Shown here in pieces: positions 28,311-35,700 of a stretch of 55,476 nucleotides of DNA. A program made the translations under genes and the position numbers. The notes beneath the pieces are model-generated. The model was not told the DNA's origin. It ran no database searches and saw only the letters and a program-made list of their open reading frames with translations. The DNA lies in assembly GCA_900538305.1 (NCBI GenBank), contig UPXY01000014.1, positions 1 through 55,476 of the forward strand, given 5' to 3'. The DNA comes from an uncultured Collinsella sp. (lineage in GTDB: Bacteria > Actinomycetota > Coriobacteriia > Coriobacteriales > Coriobacteriaceae). Numbering within the stretch: the first letter of the stretch is position 1; every line of letters begins with the position of its first letter.

Positions 28311-30053
28311 ATGGTGCAGACGGCAAAGCATATGAAGACTCAGGCAGCTGAGGGAGAGCCCTCCCGTGCAGAATGGGGCGTCGTCGCCGCATGCATCGCT
28401 GTAGCTGTGGCGATCGTGGCGCTCGTCTGCCTTATCCAGATGCCGAAGTACGCCATGCCGGACGATTTCATGCAGGATCTCTACGCACGTGGCGCGTATT
28501 TCGACACGCCCGGCTATCTCATGCTCTACTCGCTCGTGGCATTCAGCGCTCCCATATCGTGGCTCTATGCATTGATCCCTGCTGTTCCGTGGTTCCCCGT
28601 GGCGCTTCTCGCGCTCATCGCGATCTCAAGCGCCGCGATGGGGGTCGTGGTGCTCTCATCCCGCGCAGCGACGCCGCTCAAGGTGTTTTTAGCCGTCGCG
28701 CTCGCGCTCGCAGAGGTTATGGTCACGGTGTACCTCACCTACACGATCGTCGCCTTTGTCGCCACCGCGGCGGGCGTCGCGCTCGTGCTGCGGCGGGCGG
28801 CGTTCTGCAGGCCGCGCGGGTTCCGCGCCTCGGATGTCCTCTCGTTCGCGCTCATCGTCGAGGGGTTCTCGCTGCGACCGGAGTCGGGCTTCGCTGCGAT
28901 CGCGCTCTTCGTGCCCTTCCTCGTGTGGGCGATTATATGCAACCGCAACGCCCGCACCATGGCATTTGCCATGGGTGTCATCGCCGCGGTGATGGTCTCC
29001 TATGCGGCGGGCATCATCGCCTGGCGTGTCACGCCGGGATGGGAGGAGTTCGAGCAGACGTTCAAAGCGGCGCAAGCCATCGCCGATTATCCCGAGGTCG
29101 ATTATGCAGACGTGCAGGAAGTCGCTCCCGAGCTCTCCCAAACGGACGTTGATATGATCTACGAGTTCCTCTTCGTGGATGCGGATACCTACTCGCTCGA
29201 TACCTTCCAGCGCATCGGTACGGTGGTCGAAGACTATGGGATCCAAACGATGCTTTCGGGCATCGTCGCCCGTATATCGTTTACGGCATATGTGTTCGGG
29301 CTCGTGGTGGTGCTTTTCGCCACGGCGGGGTTCATCTGCGCTGCTCGACGTCTTTCCGCCGGCGCGTGCGCGCTTGCGTTCTCGATTCCCATCATCGCGG
29401 TTTGCGAGTTCCTCGTCATCTTCTTGCGTGCTCGCCTCAAGATCCACGTGTTCCTCCCCGTCTTCGTGGTGGCGCTCTTCGCGTTTGCGGTATGCTGCCT
29501 CATCCCGACGAAGGGGGAGGACGATGAGTCCGCGCATCGGCTTGGGACATTCCTCGGCCGCGTGGTGCCCGTGCTCGGCGTGGTCGCGTACGCGGGCGCG
29601 CTCGGTTTGCTCTGCCTCACCTATGTGCGACCGCTGCAGGCATCGCTCGCGAACGACCTCACGCCGCGCGCCGAGGCGTATCTCGCTGCGCACGCAGACG
29701 AGCTCGTGCTCTTCACCAATACGCAGGGCATCGTCATGAACGACGACATCATCTCGTTCGATTCCTGGGAGCAGCCGGAAAACGCGGTGTTCATCGGCGG
29801 CTACGAGTACTACACCCCCTCGTGGGAGACGTTCCTCGCGCGCGTGGGGCTTACGCGCGAGGGCTTCCTACTCAACTTGGTGGATGCCGATGATATGGTC
29901 ACGGTGAGCTACTCATACCAGGCCGAGCTGATCGCGACCTACCTCTCCGAGCATTCCGGTTCAAAGGTCGCGGCCGAGCAGGTGGAGAGCTTGGGCGAGA
30001 CCACCTCCGGCGGCGAGGGCATCAGCGTCTGGCGGTATCGCACGGTTCAGTAG
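28311..30053 (+). CDS. polytopic membrane protein of unknown function
   Basis: 580-aa protein I cannot assign to a family. About ten to eleven hydrophobic segments fill res 20-240 and 320-440. Two soluble stretches stand out: an acidic loop about res 245-310 (EEFEQTF...DYADVQEVAPELSQTDVDMIYEF) and a C-terminal ~135-residue extracytoplasmic domain (from about res 445) containing LVLFTNTQGIVMNDDIISFDSWEQ. The layout (many TMs followed by a globular exterior tail) resembles GT-C-type glycosyltransferases or other polymer-handling membrane proteins, but no catalytic motif is evident. GGGAG precedes the ATG. Flanked by envelope genes. Confidence 0.6.
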   Translation: MVQTAKHMKTQAAEGEPSRAEWGVVAACIAVAVAIVALVCLIQMPKYAMPDDFMQDLYARGAYFDTPGYLMLYSLVAFSAPISWLYALIPAVPWFPVALLALIAISSAAMGVVVLSSRAATPLKVFLAVALALAEVMVTVYLTYTIVAFVATAAGVALVLRRAAFCRPRGFRASDVLSFALIVEGFSLRPESGFAAIALFVPFLVWAIICNRNARTMAFAMGVIAAVMVSYAAGIIAWRVTPGWEEFEQTFKAAQAIADYPEVDYADVQEVAPELSQTDVDMIYEFLFVDADTYSLDTFQRIGTVVEDYGIQTMLSGIVARISFTAYVFGLVVVLFATAGFICAARRLSAGACALAFSIPIIAVCEFLVIFLRARLKIHVFLPVFVVALFAFAVCCLIPTKGEDDESAHRLGTFLGRVVPVLGVVAYAGALGLLCLTYVRPLQASLANDLTPRAEAYLAAHADELVLFTNTQGIVMNDDIISFDSWEQPENAVFIGGYEYYTPSWETFLARVGLTREGFLLNLVDADDMVTVSYSYQAELIATYLSEHSGSKVAAEQVESLGETTSGGEGISVWRYRTVQ

Positions 30054-30069
30054 ACGGCGCGTGTAGCAG

Positions 30070-30107
30070 GGATTATAGCGAATCGCCCGGCGAAAACCCC
30101 TCTGGGG
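30070..30107 (-). promoter_or_regulatory. TATAAT plus GGGGTTTTCGCC motif, antisense side
   Basis: Read on the minus strand GGGGTTTTCGCC is followed by TATAATCC (30070-30077), matching the promoter-like block at 28089-28120. Here it would drive RNA antisense to the 3' end of the membrane-protein gene. It may be a repeated element rather than a promoter. Confidence 0.3.
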
Positions 30108-30135
30108 AAATGATGCGCTGGGACATATACGAATA

Positions 30136-30155
30136 GCGCCGCTCGAAGGCGGCGC
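30136..30155 (-). terminator. hairpin behind the tRNA-Thr-like gene
   Basis: GCGCCGC (30136-30142) pairs with GCGGCGC (30149-30155). On the minus strand it lies 11 bases after the encoded CCA and is followed by TATTCGTAT, a weak U-rich tail. Confidence 0.5.
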
Positions 30156-30166
30156 GAAGAGACTGC

Positions 30167-30241
30167 TGGAGCCGATGGCAGGAGTTGAACGCTGCATCCC
30201 CGGAAAACGAGACCGGTGCTCTAACGTTGAGCTACATCGGC
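30167..30241 (-). tRNA. degenerate tRNA-Thr-like (CGT), candidate cell-wall tRNA
   Basis: Minus-strand cloverleaf of 75 nt including encoded CCA. Acceptor stem GCCGATG/CATCGGC and discriminator U are intact; D-stem GCTC/GAGC is intact. Departures: the D-loop is AACGTTA, so G19 of the G18-G19 pair is lost. The anticodon loop CTCGTTT gives anticodon CGU with U33, but pyrimidines at 37 and 38 (37 is almost always a purine) and a U-U at 31-39. The T-arm reads GCAG-C-G-TTCAACT-CCTGC, i.e. one extra C in the stem. A strong promoter and a hairpin terminator bracket it. The divergent neighbour is a FemX transferase that would consume aminoacyl-tRNA. Either a tRNA withdrawn from translation for cell-wall synthesis or a recent pseudogene. 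Confidence 0.65.
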
Positions 30242-30255
30242 ATGTGCGGCTACCT

Positions 30256-30283
30256 ATTATACCAATGTGTCATCTTGGTGCAA
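30256..30283 (-). promoter_or_regulatory. strong promoter of the tRNA-Thr-like gene
   Basis: Minus strand TTGCAC (30278-30283), 16-base spacer, perfect TATAAT (30256-30261), starting transcription only a few bases before the mature tRNA 5' end at 30241. It is the best consensus promoter in the window. Confidence 0.75.
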
Positions 30284-30352
30284 GGGAGCGTTCGGCAACG
30301 GCCGACATGATAGAGTAAGCGATTGGAAAAAACGAGGAGAGACGGGAGACTC

Positions 30353-31324
30353 ATGGCTGAATACCGCGAGGTCACCGATGCGCAGGCGTGGGACGAGATC
30401 GTCAATGCACATGCTGGTCATCCCATGCAGGCATGGGGTTGGGGCGAGCTCAAGGAGCGCACGGGCTCCTGGACGGCTCGGCGCATCGTGGTCGAGCGCG
30501 ACGGCTCGTTCGAAGGTGCCTGCCAGGTGCTCGTGCGGAAGCTCCCCTGGCCGTTCGGGCACATCTGCTATGCCCCGCGCGGGCCGGTAACGAACCATGC
30601 GGCGGATGTCCCACAGGTCGCCGACGATGTCGCCGCGTGGTGCCGTGCAAACGTCTCTGCCGTATCGCTCAAGATTGAGCCTGCCGTCACCGCACAGGAG
30701 GTGACGATGCCTGCCCCGTGGGAGCCTGCCGAAAAGATCACGTTGCCCAACACGGCTGCCATCGACCTCGCTCCTACCGAAGACGAGATCATGGCCGGCC
30801 TTCACTCCAAGAAGGCACGCCAGTACATTCGCAAGGCCGGTCGCTCCGGTGTGGAGGTTCGCCGCGCGACCGAGGCCGACCTCGATGCGATCATGGATAT
30901 CTACCACCACACCGCCGAGACCGATGAGTTCTTCCTCCATTCCGACGAGTACTACCGCACGGCGTTCTCGGCATGCGCAGACGTGAACCAGGTGTTCATC
31001 GCAGAGATCGAGGGGCGGCCGCTTGCGTTCCTGTGGAACATCACGACCTCGGGCACAGCATTCGAGCTGTGGGGAGGCGTGACGGACGAAGGCAAGCGTC
31101 TGCGCGCGAACTACCTGCTCAAATGGCATGCCATGTGCACAGCGAAGGAGTCGGGCGCGGCGCTGTACGACATGAACGGCCTGCTCGAGGGTGGCGTGAG
31201 CACGTTCAAGCTGCTCTTTGCCGGTGAGCCCACGGTGTGGATTGGCACCTTCGACCGACCGCTCTCGCCGCTCTACCATGTGTGGGACGGTGCGCTCAAG
31301 CTCTATCGTCGTTTGTTCAAGTAG
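30353..31324 (+). CDS. femX: FemABX-type peptidoglycan bridge aminoacyltransferase
   Basis: 323-aa member of the Fem family (two GNAT-like folds), which transfers an amino acid from aminoacyl-tRNA to the stem-peptide side chain of lipid II or its precursors at the inner membrane face. Family marks in order: QAWGWGELK (res ~25-33), YAPRGPV (~75-81), SKKARQYIRKAGRSGVEVR (about res 150-170), and the C-terminal ALYDMNGLLEGGVSTFKLLF block. The usual coiled-coil arm of FemA is absent, as in FemX of actinobacteria and Weissella. The ATG at 30353 follows GGGAG. It is divergent from the degenerate tRNA (112 bp between them). The amino acid added cannot be read from sequence; threonine or serine would fit the tRNA. 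Confidence 0.87.
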   Translation: MAEYREVTDAQAWDEIVNAHAGHPMQAWGWGELKERTGSWTARRIVVERDGSFEGACQVLVRKLPWPFGHICYAPRGPVTNHAADVPQVADDVAAWCRANVSAVSLKIEPAVTAQEVTMPAPWEPAEKITLPNTAAIDLAPTEDEIMAGLHSKKARQYIRKAGRSGVEVRRATEADLDAIMDIYHHTAETDEFFLHSDEYYRTAFSACADVNQVFIAEIEGRPLAFLWNITTSGTAFELWGGVTDEGKRLRANYLLKWHAMCTAKESGAALYDMNGLLEGGVSTFKLLFAGEPTVWIGTFDRPLSPLYHVWDGALKLYRRLFK

Positions 31325-31336
31325 CTGGGATCGTCG

Positions 31337-33373
31337 ATGAGCTCCGATCCTGGTTCCAAGAGCAGCGAGGAGACGGCGGGCGTGTCGACAGCCGGCACCC
31401 GTGCCGCCGCCCGTTCCTCCGGCACCGAGCATCTTGCGCGCCTCGCCGAAGAGGTCGCGCAGGTGCCTACGCAGCCCGGCTGCTATCTGTGGAAGGATGC
31501 TGCCGGCACGGTCATATACGTGGGCAAGGCCAAGAGCCTGCGCGCGCGCATGCGCCAGTACGTGACGCTTTCGGATGAACGCGCGAAGATCCCGCTCATG
31601 ATGCAGCTCGTGGAGAGCTTCGATTACATCGTGGTGGATTCCGAGCATGAGGCGCTTGTCTTGGAACGCGAGCTCATCGGCCAGTATCGCCCATACTTCA
31701 ACGTCGACTTCAAGGACGACAAGAGCTATCCCTTCATCGCCATCACGAGAAGCGACCGTTTCCCAGCGATCAAATACACGCGCGAGAAGCACAAGAGCGG
31801 CACGCGCTACTTCGGCCCGTATACAGACAGCCGTGCCGCGCGCGACGTGATCGACACCATCCGCAAGGTCATACCCATTTGCAGCGCTACCTGCGCGGAG
31901 TGGAAGCGCACGCGTCGGCTCATTGCGGCGCATGCGGGAGATGAGGACATCTTGGGTCTCATCTGCGCGCAGAAGGGGCGCCCGTGCTTCGACTACCACG
32001 TGGGGCGCGGTCCTGGGGCATGCGTGGGTGCCGTGACGCCGGAGGAGTACGCGGGCAACGTGCGGCGCGTGGAGCGCTTCCTCTCTGGCCGTCGCCGCGA
32101 GGTGGTGGATGAGCTCAAAGCCGAGATGGCTGAAGCCGCCGCGGACCTCGATTTCGAGCGCGCAGCCCGTGTGAAGCGCCGTCTCGAGGTGATCGACGGC
32201 CTCGACGACCGCCAGCAGGTCGTCTTCCCCTCGCGGGTGGATATCGACGTCGTGGGGTTCTTTCGGGAGGAGACCATCGCCGGCGCGTGCGTGTTCGCCG
32301 TGCGCGACGGACGCATGCAGCGCAGTTGCGAGTTCATCTTGGACAAGGGGCTCGATGTGGGCGAAGACGAGCTCGTCGCGGGCTTCATCAAACGCTACTA
32401 CGACGAGACCTCCGACATCCCATCCGAGGTAGATGTGGCGGTTGACCTTGAGGACGCCGAGCTGCTGGGCGAGTGGCTCACGCAGAAGCGCGGGCACGTA
32501 TGCCGGCTGCACCGTCCGCAGCGCGGCGAGAAGCGTCACCTGCTCGAGATGTGCGAGCGCAACGCCCGGCACGCTCTCGTGCGCTACATGATGCGCACGG
32601 GGTATGCGGACGACCGTACGAACCAGGCGCTCCTCGAGCTCGAGAGCGCGCTCGCGCTGCCTGCGCCTCCGCTGCGCATCGAGTGCTTCGACATTTCGAC
32701 CATCCATGGTGCGTTTACCGTGGCATCGATGGTCGTGTTCACGAACGGCCGAGCGGATAAAGGGCAGTACCGGCGCTTTCGCGTGCGGAGCATCACCGGC
32801 GAGGCGAACGACTTCCTCTCCATGCAGGAGGTGCTGGGACGCCGCTATGCCCCAGAGCGCATGGCGGATGAGCGCTTCGGTTCGCGGCCGGATCTACTCG
32901 TGGTCGACGGCGGCAAGCCGCAGCTTACCGCCGCGCTCACGCAGCTCGAAGCTCTCGGCCTCGATATCCCTGTGTGCGGTCTCGCCAAGGCCGACGAGGA
33001 GGTGTTCGTCCCCTGGGACGACGCTCCCGTGGTGCTGCCGAGTGGCTCGGCTTCGCTCTACCTCATCAAGCAGGTGCGCGACGAGGCGCATCGCTTCGCG
33101 ATCACGTTCCACCGCGAGCTGCGCGACAAGGCCATGACGGTGTCGGTGCTCGATGAGGTGGAAGGCGTGGGCGCCACGCGCAAGAAGGCCATCATGAAGC
33201 ACTTCGGTTCCATGAAGAAGCTCCGCGCGGCGAGCGTGGAGGACATCGCCGCCGTGAAGGGCGTGCCGGCGCAGGTGGCGCAGGCCGTGTACGACACGCT
33301 TCGAGCCTGGGATCGCGAGCGCGCTGGGGCGGGAGCGGACAGCGGGAAAGCCGCCCAGGAAGAAGCGGAATAG
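31337..33373 (+). CDS. uvrC: UvrABC system protein C
   Basis: 678-aa dual nuclease that makes both incisions in nucleotide excision repair. GIY-YIG domain at about res 43-125 (GCYLWKDAAGTVIYVGKAKSLRARMRQYV), UVR motif that contacts UvrB around res 265-300, RNase H-like C-terminal nuclease (IECFDIS, VVDGGKPQL), and a helix-hairpin-helix pair at the end (VEGVGATRKKAIMKHFGS...VKGVPAQVAQAV). A ~30-residue Ser/Ala-rich tail precedes the first domain. It starts 12 bp after femX, so readthrough is likely. Confidence 0.97.
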   Translation: MSSDPGSKSSEETAGVSTAGTRAAARSSGTEHLARLAEEVAQVPTQPGCYLWKDAAGTVIYVGKAKSLRARMRQYVTLSDERAKIPLMMQLVESFDYIVVDSEHEALVLERELIGQYRPYFNVDFKDDKSYPFIAITRSDRFPAIKYTREKHKSGTRYFGPYTDSRAARDVIDTIRKVIPICSATCAEWKRTRRLIAAHAGDEDILGLICAQKGRPCFDYHVGRGPGACVGAVTPEEYAGNVRRVERFLSGRRREVVDELKAEMAEAAADLDFERAARVKRRLEVIDGLDDRQQVVFPSRVDIDVVGFFREETIAGACVFAVRDGRMQRSCEFILDKGLDVGEDELVAGFIKRYYDETSDIPSEVDVAVDLEDAELLGEWLTQKRGHVCRLHRPQRGEKRHLLEMCERNARHALVRYMMRTGYADDRTNQALLELESALALPAPPLRIECFDISTIHGAFTVASMVVFTNGRADKGQYRRFRVRSITGEANDFLSMQEVLGRRYAPERMADERFGSRPDLLVVDGGKPQLTAALTQLEALGLDIPVCGLAKADEEVFVPWDDAPVVLPSGSASLYLIKQVRDEAHRFAITFHRELRDKAMTVSVLDEVEGVGATRKKAIMKHFGSMKKLRAASVEDIAAVKGVPAQVAQAVYDTLRAWDRERAGAGADSGKAAQEEAE

Positions 33374-33455
33374 CCGCGGTCCTCGCCGCATGCGCTGCGT
33401 CCCGTGCGCGGTATACTGAACGAGACCGTGTCGCCCGCGCGCAAGGAGGCAGCCC

Positions 33456-34397
33456 ATGGCAGATATCAACCCTCAGGTGATCACCGCGGCAGAGCTTGCC
33501 GACCGCGTGCCCGATATCGTCATCATCACGGGCATGAGCGGTTCTGGGCGCACGCAGGCGCTGCACGTCTTCGAAGACATGGGCTATTTCTGCATCGACA
33601 ACCTGCCGCCGAGTCTCGTGCTCCAGCTCGCGCAGCTCGTGGGCATCAACACCGGCGTGGGCAGGCACCTCGCGGTGACGAGCGACCTGCGCAGCCAGGG
33701 GCTCTTCGATGAGCTGCTCGATACCATCCAGAACCTGCGTGCGCACGAGATGAGCTGCAAGGTTGTGTTTCTCGAAGCGTCGGACGAGGTGCTCATCCGC
33801 CGTTATAGCGAGAACCGCCGTCGGCACCCGCTTGCGAAGCCCGGCGACACCACGGCCGATGCCATCCAGCGCGAGCGCACGCAGCTTGCGGTCGTGCGCG
33901 ACCATGCGGACATGATCATCGACACGAGCCGTTTGAAGGTCGCGGCGCTTCGCACGAAGCTCCGCATGGCGTTCTCCGAGCTTACCGACCAGCAGCTTAT
34001 GGACGTGCAGGTGTTCTCCTTCGGCTTCAAGCACGGCATGCCTGTCGAGGCCGATATCTTGATCGACGTGCGGTTCCTGCCGAACCCCTTCTACGACCCC
34101 GAGATGCGCAAGCTCACGGGACTCGACGAGAAGGTCTCGCGCTTCGTGCTCGAGCATCCGAACACCCAGTCGTTCTGGACGGCATGGTGCCAGCTGCTCG
34201 ACGCCGTCATGCCAGGGTATGTGGCGGAGGGCAAGCCGCAGCTCTCGATCGCCGTGGGATGCACAGGTGGCCAGCACCGCAGTGTGGCCATCGCGGAGGC
34301 AACGGCGCGCTATCTCGAGCGCCAGCAGTACCATGTGACGATCTCGCATCGCGACCTGCCCCGCGCTAACATGACTGCCAGCGGCGAGGCGCACTAA
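33456..34397 (+). CDS. rapZ: RapZ/YvcJ nucleotide-binding protein
   Basis: 313-aa P-loop protein. In Enterobacteria RapZ is an RNase E adaptor for glucosamine-6-P control; in Gram-positives YvcJ binds nucleotides and the role is less clear. Walker A GMSGSGRT (res 26-33), DNLPPSL (res 48-54), and a C-terminal GCTGGQHRSVAIAEA sugar-phosphate-binding motif are present. A strong AAGGAGG precedes the ATG. It is followed by a terminator and then whiA; the yvcK gene normally between them is absent. Confidence 0.95.
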   Translation: MADINPQVITAAELADRVPDIVIITGMSGSGRTQALHVFEDMGYFCIDNLPPSLVLQLAQLVGINTGVGRHLAVTSDLRSQGLFDELLDTIQNLRAHEMSCKVVFLEASDEVLIRRYSENRRRHPLAKPGDTTADAIQRERTQLAVVRDHADMIIDTSRLKVAALRTKLRMAFSELTDQQLMDVQVFSFGFKHGMPVEADILIDVRFLPNPFYDPEMRKLTGLDEKVSRFVLEHPNTQSFWTAWCQLLDAVMPGYVAEGKPQLSIAVGCTGGQHRSVAIAEATARYLERQQYHVTISHRDLPRANMTASGEAH

Positions 34398-34403
34398 CAA
34401 CAC

Positions 34404-34440
34404 GGGCGATTCCAGCACCAGGTACTGAAATCGCCCTTTT
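34404..34440 (+). terminator. rho-independent terminator after rapZ
   Basis: GGGCGATTCCAG (34404-34415) pairs with CTGAAATCGCCC (34425-34436) with one mismatch, then TTTT. It separates rapZ from whiA. Confidence 0.75.
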
Positions 34441-34466
34441 GCCAACAGAGGAGGCGAGCGTTCTAC

Positions 34467-35390
34467 ATGTCCTTCACGGCCGAGGTGCGCGATGAGCTGT
34501 CTCGTCAGGAGCCGGTATGCGAGTTCTGCGATCTTGCGACGCTCGCTGCGCTCGTGCGCGTGTGCGGCACGCTCTCGCTCGGCGGGTCGGGGCGCTACGG
34601 GCTCATGGTCGCCACGGAGACGGGCGCCGTGGCGCGCACCATGATCGGGCTCACACACAAGGTGCTCAAGCTCAAGACCGAGTTCACCGTGCGGCGCTCG
34701 GTGCTCCACAAGGTGCGCAACTACCTCATCTCGCTGCCCGATCAGCCGGGGCTCGACAAGGCGCTCGTGCTACTGGGCGTGCTCGACCGGCGCGGTGGGC
34801 TCGTGGCGGGCATCCCACGGCATGTTGTCGCGCGGCCGTGCTGCAGGCTGGCGTATATCCGCGGCGCGCTTATCGCCGGCGGCTTCGTTGCCGATCCGCG
34901 CGGTGACTTTCATTTGGAAATCGCCGTGCAAGGGGAGGAGTTCGCCCGGTCGCTTGCGCGGCTCATCGGCGAGGTCGGCATCAACGCGCGCGTGAACCAT
35001 CGGAAGTCGACGTATGCGGTGTACGTGAAGAGCGGCGACGATGTGCGCGGCCTGCTCGAGGCGGTGGGTGCGGCAAGGTCCGTGGACGTGCTCGAGGACG
35101 CGCGGGCGATGAAGTCGGTGAAGAACGAGGTTAATCGCAAGGTGAACGCCGAGCTTGCGAACCAGACGAGAAGCGCCGGCGCCGCCCAGCACCAGCTCGA
35201 GCTCATTGCCGAGGCCGAGGAGCGCGGCCTGCGGGGCAGCTTGCCACAGGCGCTCGAGGAGTTCTGCGACCTGCGCCTCGCGTACCCGGATCTTTCGCTT
35301 CGCGACCTGGGCGAGATGTGCAACCCGCCGCTTTCCAAATCTGCCCTGTACCACCGGGTACTCCGCTTGGAAAAGCTCCTCGGCGAGTAG
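34467..35390 (+). CDS. whiA: WhiA-type DNA-binding regulator
   Basis: 307-aa protein combining an N-terminal LAGLIDADG homing-endonuclease-like fold (CCRLAYIRGALIAGGFVADPRGDFHLEI, about res 127-155) with a C-terminal helix-turn-helix (LRLAYPDLSLRDLGEMCNPPLSKSALYHRVLRL). In Streptomyces WhiA activates sporulation-septation genes; in Bacillus it affects division and chromosome segregation. In a non-sporulating host a cell-division role is the more likely one. Length is normal. AGGAGG lies about 12 bases before the ATG. Downstream is a ~310-bp AT-rich gap before gap. Confidence 0.95.
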   Translation: MSFTAEVRDELSRQEPVCEFCDLATLAALVRVCGTLSLGGSGRYGLMVATETGAVARTMIGLTHKVLKLKTEFTVRRSVLHKVRNYLISLPDQPGLDKALVLLGVLDRRGGLVAGIPRHVVARPCCRLAYIRGALIAGGFVADPRGDFHLEIAVQGEEFARSLARLIGEVGINARVNHRKSTYAVYVKSGDDVRGLLEAVGAARSVDVLEDARAMKSVKNEVNRKVNAELANQTRSAGAAQHQLELIAEAEERGLRGSLPQALEEFCDLRLAYPDLSLRDLGEMCNPPLSKSALYHRVLRLEKLLGE

Positions 35391-35409
35391 AGGCCAGTGC
35401 GCACGGGAA

Positions 35410-35514
35410 AATGTAAAATTACCCCAGCGACTTTTTTACATCACCCCAGGAGTCTCATGTTATGCTGCACTCCTTTTGCGCTATGTAAAAAAGTCGCTGG
35501 GGTAATTTTACATT
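35410..35514. repeat. 32-bp perfect inverted repeat between whiA and gap
   Basis: The arm 35410-35441 (begins AATGTAAAATTACCCCAGCG) has its exact complement at 35483-35514, separated by 41 bases that contain a second small dyad AGGAGT/ACTCCT. It begins 20 bp after the whiA stop. One arm is related to the sequence at 21791-21826, so it is probably a mobile or repeated element rather than a simple terminator. Confidence 0.8.
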
Positions 35515-35536
35515 CGAATGCCGAATGATTCGCTTG

Positions 35537-35566
35537 TAAAACGCTTCAATAATATGAAGCGTTTTA
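35537..35566. promoter_or_regulatory. palindromic operator candidate upstream of gap
   Basis: TAAAACGCTTCA (35537-35548), six bases, then TGAAGCGTTTTA (35555-35566): a perfect 12-base dyad 135 bp before the gap start in unusually AT-rich DNA. Each half also resembles a LacI/CcpA-type half-palindrome centred on CG. It could control the glycolytic operon. TATATT (35624-35629) and TATCTT (35607-35612) are possible -10 boxes, without clear -35 partners. Confidence 0.45.
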
Positions 35567-35700
35567 ATATCAGAGAATCGTCAAAAAGTCACTATTCACG
35601 CGAATCTATCTTGTAAAAAAAGGTATATTTGGTGAGTGGTTTGTTTGTGGGTCTGAGCGGTAGGCAAGGAACCTGCCGGGCCCTACGAAAGGAGACACAC

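Noticed and set aside
30167..30241. Calling the tRNA simply a normal tRNA-Thr
   Set aside because: The lost G19, pyrimidine at 37 and extra T-stem base are not compatible with a standard elongator tRNA; reported as degenerate or specialised instead.
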